Origin: Actinocatenispora comari
GTDB lineage: Bacteria; Actinomycetota; Actinomycetes; Mycobacteriales; Micromonosporaceae
Length of the DNA: 64,000 nt
Direction of reading: 5' to 3'
NCBI RefSeq assembly: GCF_017312725.1
Contig: NZ_BOPO01000063.1
Span: forward strand, 26,662 to 90,661
A program made the position numbers and the translations under genes. Shown piece by piece: positions 37,931 through 44,848 of the stretch (positions are counted from its first letter, which is position 1; each line of letters opens with the position of its first letter). Under the pieces are notes generated by a model. That model had not been told where the DNA came from and searched no databases. It worked only from the letters and a program-made list of their open reading frames with translations.

Positions 37931-39544
37931 TCAGCGACGCGGGGTCGGTGACGACGAGCCGGACGGCGAGCCCGAGCCCGAACCGCTGGGGGAGGGCGAC
38001 TGGCCGGGTCTGCCGTCCCCGATGATGTGCCGCTGCAGCGTCACCTCGGACTGGCCGGTGCCGCCGACGCTGATCTCGTCGTACGCCTTGAGCGCGTGCT
38101 CGGTGTCGAAGTAGAGCACCGACAGCTCCATCGGTGTCGGCGTCTTCGGCTCCAGCCCGCGCAGCCCGGCCGCGCCGGTCGACCCCTCCACCATCAGCTG
38201 GGTACCGCTGCCCAGGTTGCGGGTCTCCCGGTGGTGCAGGTGCCCGGCGAGCACCAGCGGTACGTTGCCGGCCAGCGCCGGCGCGGCACCGGGGTCGTGC
38301 ACCAGCGCCACGTTCACCGGCGCGTCGACATGGTCCTTGTCGTACCCCTGGATGGTGCCGGCGAGCTGCCTGCCGGACTCCTCGACGGTGACGTCCCTCG
38401 GTTCCGGGTCGTTCGGGTTGGCCGGCTCGGTGTCCTTGTCCGGGGTGAACCGGGGGTCGCCGATGCCGGCGAAGGTGATCCCGTCGACCGTGCGCACCTG
38501 GTTCTCCAGGACGATCGCGCCCTGCTTGTGCACCGCCGCGGCGGTCGCCGCCGAGTCGTGGTTGCCGCGGATGTACACGTACGGCACCTTGATGTTCTTC
38601 ACGTTGGCGATGTAGGCGTCCTCCTGCGTGGAGCCCCAGTCGACGATGTCGCCGGTGTCCACCACCAGGTCGATGTTGTACTGCTTGACGACCGTCTCGA
38701 CCACACCCCAGGCGGCCGGGTTCAGGTGCATGTCGGAGATGTGCAGCACCCGGGTGGTGCCCTCGCTGGGCTCGTAGACCGGCAGGTTGGAGACCGTGCC
38801 GTACAGCTTGGCGACGTTGTCGACCAGCCGTTGCAGCTCCTTGGAGTACTGACCGTAGTTGTTCACGATGCTGCGGGCGTCGCCGACCACCGCCGGTGCC
38901 ATGGTCAGCAGCCCCTCGTACCGCGGTTCCTCGATCGACTGCGGCCGGAACGAGGCGGCGGTCCAGGCGCCGGCACCGGCGAGCAGCAGCACCGACATCC
39001 CGGCCGCGATCGCGGTGCGCCGCCACCGGCGGAACACCAGCGCGTTCAGCACCACCCCGCCGAGCAGCGCCGAGGCGCCGGCCTGGATGGCGAGCAGCTC
39101 GATGCCGTGCTTGAGGTCGCCGATCGCGTGCTGGCTGGCCGCGGCGATCCCGTTCGGGTCGCTGACCAGCGCCTCGGCCCGCTTGCGGTCCAGCGAACCG
39201 AGGTTGATGGTCAGGTGCAGCGGACCGTCGTGGCTGTCCAGCGACAGCGACCCGAGCGGCGGGATCTGCACCTGGGTGTCGCCGACCAGGCTCGGGGTGA
39301 TCGCCAGGTGGGCCTGGAACGGGCCCACCGCGGCCGACCGCTGACCGCCCAGCAGCAGCCCGCCGGCCATCCCGATCAGCGTCACCACCAGCATCAACAG
39401 GTACCGGCAGGTGACCCGTCCGGGCCGGCTGGACAGCGCCGCGCGGACCCGCCCGGCACCGGTGCGCAGCCGGCGGGTGACCGGTCGCAGCGCCTCGACG
39501 AGTCCCGCGGCGGGCGTCGCCACGCGGTCCTGGTCACTGGTCAC
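37931..39544 (-). CDS. Membrane-anchored metallophosphoesterase
   Basis: About 537 aa from GTG 39544, which has GGAG 6 nt upstream; a longer start at 39610 has none. Transmembrane helices lie near residues 45-70, 140-160 and 170-190. The C-terminal phosphoesterase domain shows every family motif: HISDMHLN, VVDTGDIVDWG, YIRGNHDS, ALVHDP and LAGHLHHRE, so two metals should bind. The last 35 residues are Ser/Pro/Gly-rich. The active domain probably faces outward; the substrate may be a phospholipid, nucleotide or cell-wall intermediate. Confidence 0.88.
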   Translation of the reverse strand: MTSDQDRVATPAAGLVEALRPVTRRLRTGAGRVRAALSSRPGRVTCRYLLMLVVTLIGMAGGLLLGGQRSAAVGPFQAHLAITPSLVGDTQVQIPPLGSLSLDSHDGPLHLTINLGSLDRKRAEALVSDPNGIAAASQHAIGDLKHGIELLAIQAGASALLGGVVLNALVFRRWRRTAIAAGMSVLLLAGAGAWTAASFRPQSIEEPRYEGLLTMAPAVVGDARSIVNNYGQYSKELQRLVDNVAKLYGTVSNLPVYEPSEGTTRVLHISDMHLNPAAWGVVETVVKQYNIDLVVDTGDIVDWGSTQEDAYIANVKNIKVPYVYIRGNHDSAATAAAVHKQGAIVLENQVRTVDGITFAGIGDPRFTPDKDTEPANPNDPEPRDVTVEESGRQLAGTIQGYDKDHVDAPVNVALVHDPGAAPALAGNVPLVLAGHLHHRETRNLGSGTQLMVEGSTGAAGLRGLEPKTPTPMELSVLYFDTEHALKAYDEISVGGTGQSEVTLQRHIIGDGRPGQSPSPSGSGSGSPSGSSSPTPRR

Positions 39545-39670
39545 GCTGAACTCCGTCGGGTTGGCGGCACGGCCGCCCCCATGGTGCCGCGAAGTGCGCA
39601 CGGCCACCACTTCACACGCGGAGCACCCCGAGGTGCGGTGACCGACAGTGGCCGAGCGGGGCGCTCCGGG

Positions 39671-40828
39671 TCAGCTCTTGTCGACCTTGTTGCCGCCGGA
39701 GATCACCAGCCGCAGGATCCGGTCGTCGTCGCCGATCGGCGAGCCGCGACCGTCCTTGTTCGAGGTGGACACCCACAGCGTGCCGTCCGGCGCGGCCACC
39801 ACGGCGCGCAGCCGACCGTACTGCTTGTCCAGCGTGTGCTGAGGTGCGCCGAGGACGCCGCCCTTGCCGTCGAGCTGCATCAGGTACACCCGCTGGCCGG
39901 CCAGGCAGCCGGTCACCAGGATCGAACCGGAGATCGCCGCGCCGGAGCAGGAGGCCTGCGACGGCTTGAAAATCTCCAGCGGGTTCGTGTACGCGGAGTT
40001 GCTGCTCTTGCCCTCGGCCTTCGGCCAGCCGTAGTTCCTGCCGGGCTTGATCAGGTTGACCTCGTCCCACTTGTCCTGGCCGAACTCGGTCGCGTACAGC
40101 CGCTTGCCGCGGTCCCAGGCGAGGCCCTGCACGTTGCGGTGCCCGTACGAGTAGACCAGCGAGTCGCCGAACGGGTTGCCCGGCGCCGGCTTGCCGTCGG
40201 TGGTCATCCGCAGGATCTTGCCGCCCAGGCTGGACTTGTCCTGCGCGTTGCTGGTCTGCGTGCCGTCGCCGGTGCCCGCGTACAGGTAGCCGTCCGGGCC
40301 GAAGGCGAGCGCGCCGCCGTTGTGCACCGACGAATGCGGGATGCCGGTGACGATCGGTTTCGGGGTACCACCGAGCTTGAGCTTGGCGATCCGGTTGTCG
40401 TCGGCGGTCGAGTAGTAGACGAAGACCGTCTTGTCGGTCTTGTACTTCGGCGAGACCGCGATGCCCAGCAGCCCGCCCTCGCCGTCGTGCACCGACTCCT
40501 TGATCGTCTGTACGGTCGTCGGCTTCGCCACGCTGCCGCCGCTGGACTTCAGCTTGAGGATCCTGCCGCTGTCCCGCTCGGTGACCAGCGCCGTACCGTC
40601 GGGCAGGAACGCGATGCCCCACGGCACGGTCAGCCGCTTCGCGATCACCTGCACGGTCGCGCCGCCGTCGTCGGAGTCCGACGACACCGACGGGCTCGGC
40701 AGCTTCGGCGGGGTGCCCTGGTCTTCCTCGTTCGGCGGCCCGAACGCGCAGCCGGTGCTGGCCAGCACGGTGAGCAGTCCGGCGAGTCCGGCGGCCGCCA
40801 GCCGCCGGCGGAGGGCGTGGGTCGTCAC
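39671..40828 (-). CDS. PQQ-dependent sugar dehydrogenase-like secreted propeller
   Basis: 385 aa. A signal peptide ends LLTVLASTGC, a near-lipobox (Ser at -3), so it may be a lipoprotein. A Ser/Asp-rich spacer is followed by a six-bladed propeller of the GSDH/YliI family: VPWGIAFLPDGTALVTERD, HDGEGGLLGIAVSPKY, SVHNGGALAFGPDGYLYAGTGDG, YGHRNVQGLAWD and EFGQDKWDEVNLIKPGRNYGWP. PQQ use is known only for some members. It lies upstream of the metallophosphoesterase gene, 126 bp apart. Confidence 0.9.
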   Translation of the reverse strand: MTTHALRRRLAAAGLAGLLTVLASTGCAFGPPNEEDQGTPPKLPSPSVSSDSDDGGATVQVIAKRLTVPWGIAFLPDGTALVTERDSGRILKLKSSGGSVAKPTTVQTIKESVHDGEGGLLGIAVSPKYKTDKTVFVYYSTADDNRIAKLKLGGTPKPIVTGIPHSSVHNGGALAFGPDGYLYAGTGDGTQTSNAQDKSSLGGKILRMTTDGKPAPGNPFGDSLVYSYGHRNVQGLAWDRGKRLYATEFGQDKWDEVNLIKPGRNYGWPKAEGKSSNSAYTNPLEIFKPSQASCSGAAISGSILVTGCLAGQRVYLMQLDGKGGVLGAPQHTLDKQYGRLRAVVAAPDGTLWVSTSNKDGRGSPIGDDDRILRLVISGGNKVDKS

Positions 40829-40934
40829 CCCGCCAGCCTAGGACCCGCGCCTGAGCACCGCCTGACCGCCTGCGGGCGGGCTCGGCGGCCGGATGGGCAG
40901 GCTCGATTCGCCCCGCTCCGACCGGCGCGCTATG

Positions 40935-40952
40935 GTTCGACGGGCATCGAAC
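40935..40952. promoter_or_regulatory. Inverted repeat before the MDR reductase gene
   Basis: GTTCGA (40935-40940) and TCGAAC (40947-40952) flank a 6-nt spacer. The site lies 27 bp upstream of the ATG at 40979, beside TATGGT (40931-40936), a possible -10, so it could be a repressor site for this gene. Confidence 0.5.
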
Positions 40953-40978
40953 ATGCGGATGGTCGTGGAGGTACCTCG

Positions 40979-41917
40979 ATGAAGGTCGTCGGTGTGACCG
41001 AGTTCGGCGGGCCGGAACAGCTGCGCGTCGTCGACGTGCCGGAGCCGCACGCCGGCCCGGGCCAGGTACGCATTCGGGTCGCGGCAGCCGCCGTCAACCC
41101 GACCGACACCCTGCTGCGCGCCGGCGGCCAGCGCTCCCGGCTCGCCGCGCAGACCCCGCCGTACGTGCCGGGGATGGACGCCGCGGGCACCGTCGACGAG
41201 GTCGGTACCGGCGTCACCGGGCGCGCGGTCGGCGAGCAGGTGATGGCCATCGCCGTACCGGCGAGCCCGACCAAGGGCGCCTACGCCGAACTGCTCGTGG
41301 TGCCCGCCGCGCAGGCGGTGCCGGTACCCGCCGGTGCGAGCCTGGTCGAGGCGGCCACCATCCCGATGAACGGGCTGACCACCGTGCTCGCGCTCGACGC
41401 GCTCGCGCTGCGGCCGGGCGACACCCTCGCGGTGACCGGCGCCGCCGGCGCCGTCGGCGGGTACGCCGTCCAGCTCGGCCGCGACCGTGGGCTGCGGGTG
41501 CTCGCCGACGCGGCGCCGGCGGACACCGCGCTGGTCACCGCGCTCGGCGCGGACGTCGTGGTGGCCCGCGGCGACGACGTGGCGCAGCGGTTCCGGGCCG
41601 AGGCCCCGGCCGGCGTGCCGGGCCTGATCGACGCGGCCGTGCTGGACGAGCTGATCGTGCCCGCGGTGGCCGACGGCGGCGGCATCGCCTCGGTGCGGTA
41701 CTGGGAGGGCGAGCCGGGGCGCGGGATCGGCGTGCACCGGATCATGGTCGCCGCCTCGGCGCACCGCACCGACCTGCTCGACGGGCTGCGCCGGGCGGTC
41801 GAGGCCGGCGTGCTCACCGCGCGGGTCGCCGACACGTACCCGGCGGAGCGGGCCGCCGACGCGCACCGCCGGCTGGCCGCCGGCGGCACCCGCGGCCGCC
41901 TCGTCCTCACCTTCTGA
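40979..41917 (+). CDS. MDR superfamily NADPH:quinone oxidoreductase-like protein
   Basis: 312 aa starting MKVVGVTEFGGPEQLRVVDV, with GGAGG 7 nt upstream. It has the zinc-free MDR layout: VAAAAVNPTDTLLRAGG, YVPGMDAAGTVDEVGTGV and the coenzyme loop LAVTGAAGAVGGYAVQLGRDRG. The C-terminus RRLAAGGTRGRLVLTF is typical of the QOR branch. Probably reduces quinones or enones with NADPH. Confidence 0.9.
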   Translation: MKVVGVTEFGGPEQLRVVDVPEPHAGPGQVRIRVAAAAVNPTDTLLRAGGQRSRLAAQTPPYVPGMDAAGTVDEVGTGVTGRAVGEQVMAIAVPASPTKGAYAELLVVPAAQAVPVPAGASLVEAATIPMNGLTTVLALDALALRPGDTLAVTGAAGAVGGYAVQLGRDRGLRVLADAAPADTALVTALGADVVVARGDDVAQRFRAEAPAGVPGLIDAAVLDELIVPAVADGGGIASVRYWEGEPGRGIGVHRIMVAASAHRTDLLDGLRRAVEAGVLTARVADTYPAERAADAHRRLAAGGTRGRLVLTF

Positions 41918-41947
41918 CCGGCCGGACCTTCTGACCGGCCGCCGGCA

Positions 41948-42075
41948 CCGGTGCTCGGCCGTCCGGGGTCGATGCTCCGTCGTCCGGGACCGGTGCTCCG
42001 CCGCCCGGCGTCGGTGCTCCGTTGTCCGGGATCGGTGCTCGGCCGTCCCGGGATCGGTACTCGCCGTCCTGGGAG
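41948..42075. repeat. Six degenerate tandem copies of a 21-bp unit
   Basis: Units begin at 41948, 41970, 41991, 42012, 42033 and 42055, with core CGGTGCTCCG(T/C)CGTCCGGGA. They fill nearly all of the 190-bp gap between two MDR genes in the same direction. A 21-bp period equals seven codons and two helical turns; I see no gene in it. Confidence 0.85.
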
Positions 42076-42107
42076 TGGGGTGATCGCCCGGGCGGTACGG
42101 TCGCGGC

Positions 42108-43124
42108 ATGTGCTCCGCCCCGGCCGGCATGCCGGCCGCGTTCATCGAGCGGCTCGGCGGCCCGGACGTCATCCGGTACGGGACGCTGCCGGTCCCGGCG
42201 ATCGGCGGGACCGACGTGCTGGTCCGGCCGGAGGCGGTCGCCGTCGATCCGGTCGACGCGTTCGTCCGCTCCGGCGCGTACCGCACGTCGACGCCGTTCC
42301 CGTTCGTGCTCGGCCGTGACCTGGTCGGTACGGTCGTCGCGGCGGGTGCCGGCGCGGCGGGCTTCCGGCCGGGCGACCGGGTCTGGTGCGGCAGCCTGGG
42401 CCACGCCGGCCGCCAGGGCGCGACCAGCGGTTTCGCTGCGGTGGCGGCCGACCGGCTGTACCCGCTGCCCGACGCCGGGCGCGATCCGGTCGCGGCGGTG
42501 GCCGCGGTCCACCCGGCGCTGACCGCGTGGCTCGCCCTGCACCGGCACGCCGACCTCGTCGCCGGCGAGACGGTGCTGGTCGGCGGCGGCGCCGGCAACG
42601 TGGGTACCGCGCTGCTCCGGCTCGCCGCCGACGCCGGTGCCCGGGTGCTCGCCACCGCGCGGCCGGACGACTTCGACCGGTGCCGCCGGCACGGCGCCGC
42701 CGACTGCGTCGACTACCGCGACCCGGACCGATACGCGCGGATCGAAGCGCTCGCGCCGGACGGCGTGCAGGTCTGGATCGACACGTCCGGCCGGCACGAC
42801 CTGCCGGCGACCGTACCGCTGCTGGCGCACCGGGCCCGGGTGGTGCTGCTGGCCGGCCTCGGCGACGCCGCGGACGTACCGCTGCCGGTGGGCGCGGTGT
42901 ACACCCGGGACGTGCGGCTGGTGGGGTTCGCGATCAGCAACGCCGGCACCGCCGAACTCGCCGCGGCGGCACGCGGTGTCGCCGCCCTGCTCGGCACCGA
43001 CCGGCTCGCGGTACGGGTCGGCCCGGTGCTGCCGTTCGGTCAGGCGGCGCGGGCGCACCGGATGCTCGCCGGTACCGAGCCTCGCCCGGCCCCGGGCCGC
43101 ATCGTGCTGGTCCCGGACGCGTGA
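42108..43124 (+). CDS. Zinc-free MDR alcohol dehydrogenase-like protein
   Basis: 338 aa from ATG 42108; ATG 42129 (MPAAFIERLGGPDV) is an equally good start and neither has a clear ribosome site. MDR features: AVDPVDAFVRSGAY, FVLGRDLVGTVVAAG, the loop VLVGGGAGNVGTALLRLA. It is a paralogue-type neighbour of the preceding gene but only distantly similar. Function unknown. Confidence 0.85.
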   Translation: MCSAPAGMPAAFIERLGGPDVIRYGTLPVPAIGGTDVLVRPEAVAVDPVDAFVRSGAYRTSTPFPFVLGRDLVGTVVAAGAGAAGFRPGDRVWCGSLGHAGRQGATSGFAAVAADRLYPLPDAGRDPVAAVAAVHPALTAWLALHRHADLVAGETVLVGGGAGNVGTALLRLAADAGARVLATARPDDFDRCRRHGAADCVDYRDPDRYARIEALAPDGVQVWIDTSGRHDLPATVPLLAHRARVVLLAGLGDAADVPLPVGAVYTRDVRLVGFAISNAGTAELAAAARGVAALLGTDRLAVRVGPVLPFGQAARAHRMLAGTEPRPAPGRIVLVPDA

Positions 43125-43286
43125 TCCTGCTGATCGTTGCGCCTGCGTCGGTCTCGTTGCGGGCACGTGCCTCGCGCCGGTCCGGACTCGGGACCGGGCC
43201 GGTCGCGGCCGGCCGAGCGTGCCGACCGGTCGCTGCACGGACCCGGCAGCGGGGCGTCGTCGAACGAGCGGGCGGGCAGAGCCCGG

Positions 43287-43862
43287 TCAGCGGGTGGAGG
43301 CCGACGGTCGTGCACCGCCGCCGGCGGCCGGCGCCGAGTCGTCGTCGGACGCCGCCGCGTCGGTGGCCTCGGCGTCGGTGGCGTCGGCTTCGGTGGCGTC
43401 GGCTTCGGGGGTCACCGTGTCGGTGGACCGTTCGGCCGGCTCGACGGGCTCGTCGGCGTCCTCGCCGTCGGCTTCGGCGGCCGGGCCGGCGCCGGCCACC
43501 TGCAGGCCGAGCGTCTCGGCGAGCACCGGCACCCGGGTACCGGGCACCGCGGGCAGCCACACCGTGCGGTCGTCGGCGAGTACCGCGCTGACCCGCTGGT
43601 GGGTGATGGTGAAGCCGCGGATGTCGGTCGGTTCGATGGCGCGGGACCCGACCGGCCACCGCACCACCAGCCGCCCGCCGCGCACGTCCACGCCGGCCCG
43701 CCAGCCCCACACCAGCACGGCGAACGGGACGAGCAGAACGAAGGCGAAGGGCCACCCCGCGACGGTGAGCGGGACCGTGCCGCACAGCGCCACGAACGCC
43801 GCGATCGGCAGGGCCGCGTTGTAGCGGAAGCGGGCGGTCACGTCTGTTGCCACGTGGCCCAT
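43287..43862 (-). CDS. Cfp6-type bacterial PH-domain membrane protein
   Basis: 191 aa from ATG 43862 (GGAG 7 nt upstream). Two adjacent hydrophobic helices (residues 14-52, ALPIAAFVALCGTVPLTVAG and FAFVLLVPFAVLVWGW) precede a short PH-like domain: VDVRGGRLVVRWPVGSRAIEPTDIRGFTI, then AVLADDRTVWLPAV. This is the layout I recall for mycobacterial Cfp6 (Rv3004), which also lies beside ilvBNC. The last 60 residues are acidic and repetitive (E/D, A, T), unlike Cfp6. Role unknown. Confidence 0.85.
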   Translation of the reverse strand: MGHVATDVTARFRYNAALPIAAFVALCGTVPLTVAGWPFAFVLLVPFAVLVWGWRAGVDVRGGRLVVRWPVGSRAIEPTDIRGFTITHQRVSAVLADDRTVWLPAVPGTRVPVLAETLGLQVAGAGPAAEADGEDADEPVEPAERSTDTVTPEADATEADATDAEATDAAASDDDSAPAAGGGARPSASTR

Positions 43863-43948
43863 CGTCGCACTCCGGCCGGACGGTGCGGTAGCCGACCCGG
43901 TGCGGGCCGGGACACCCCCGGGCCCCCGGCCCGCACCTCGGTCCCGGT

Positions 43949-44629
43949 TCAGTCGTCGGCGTCGCCGGCGAGGATGCGGTAGATGTCCCGGCGTGCCCGG
44001 TCGAGCACCCGCCGGGCGGCGTCGACCGCCTCGGGCGTACCGGCGTGCACCACCTGGCCGGTCGCGGCGTGCACCGCGGCGAGCGACTGCCACAGCTCGG
44101 TCGGCTCGTCCGACGCGGCCTCGGCGGCGTTGGCGAACGGTGCGGCCAGCTCGTCCGGGTGCTCGTCCACGTAGGCCCGGCCGGCGTCGGTGAGGGCGAA
44201 CTCGCGTCGCCGGGCGCTGCCCGACTCCTCGACCAGTTCCTCGTCGGTCAGCTGGGACAGCGCCGGATAGACCGAGCCGGGGCTCGGCCGCCAGACGCCG
44301 CCGGAGCGGCGCCCGATCTCCCGGATCAGCTGGTACCCGTTGCGCGGCTGCTCGGCGAGCAGCGCGAGGACGGCGGCGCGCACGTCACCGCGCCGGACCC
44401 GGGCGCCGCGTCGCGGACCGCCCGGGCCGAACCCCGGCCCGTAGCCGCCGAAGCCCGGCCCGCCGAACCCGGGGCCGGGTGGGCCGAAGCCGGGAGGTGC
44501 GGGCGGCGGGCCGAAGCCGGGCCCGGGCGGCGAGCCGGGCGGCATCGGCGGCATCGGTGGCATCGGCGGGACGCCGTCGGCGGCAGCGGCGGCCGGATGC
44601 AGCGGGTGCGGCCGGTGGTGAGGGAACAT
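43949..44629 (-). CDS. PadR family regulator with Gly/Pro/Phe-rich N-terminus
   Basis: 226 aa from ATG 44629, GAGGAGG upstream. Residues 1-75 are low complexity (PPMPPMPPMPPG, then repeated GFG and GPG). The PadR winged helix follows: VRAAVLALLAEQPRNGYQLIREIGRRSGG...PSPGSVYPALSQLTDEELVEE. The C-terminal region is short and helical. PadR proteins with such a leader occur in actinobacteria and often control transport or membrane genes. It diverges from the second GGDEF-EAL gene. Confidence 0.9.
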   Translation of the reverse strand: MFPHHRPHPLHPAAAAADGVPPMPPMPPMPPGSPPGPGFGPPPAPPGFGPPGPGFGGPGFGGYGPGFGPGGPRRGARVRRGDVRAAVLALLAEQPRNGYQLIREIGRRSGGVWRPSPGSVYPALSQLTDEELVEESGSARRREFALTDAGRAYVDEHPDELAAPFANAAEAASDEPTELWQSLAAVHAATGQVVHAGTPEAVDAARRVLDRARRDIYRILAGDADD

Positions 44630-44671
44630 GTGCGCCTCCTCGATTGCTCGGAACAGTTCGCGATGGCTCAA

Positions 44672-44685
44672 CGATATATCGCGAT
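44672..44685. promoter_or_regulatory. Overlapping palindromes in the PadR-GGDEF/EAL divergent promoter
   Basis: CGATATATCG (44672-44681) and ATCGCGAT (44678-44685) overlap, 43 bp upstream of the PadR start, in a rare AT-rich patch. A PadR autoregulatory operator is the likely reading; the -10 for PadR may lie within it. Confidence 0.55.
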
Positions 44686-44848
44686 GATCGGCCTGTCGAG
44701 GGTTCCTGCAAACGTGACCGGAACCACGCGTTCCCCGACTCGTTGTCACCTGTGTCGGTGACTGTGCACCCGACAGGGGGAACGCGAGCGTGGGCCGCAC
44801 GCCGCGCCCGGCGCGCACGCGGGCCTCGCGGAGAGGGGTTGACGGCGG

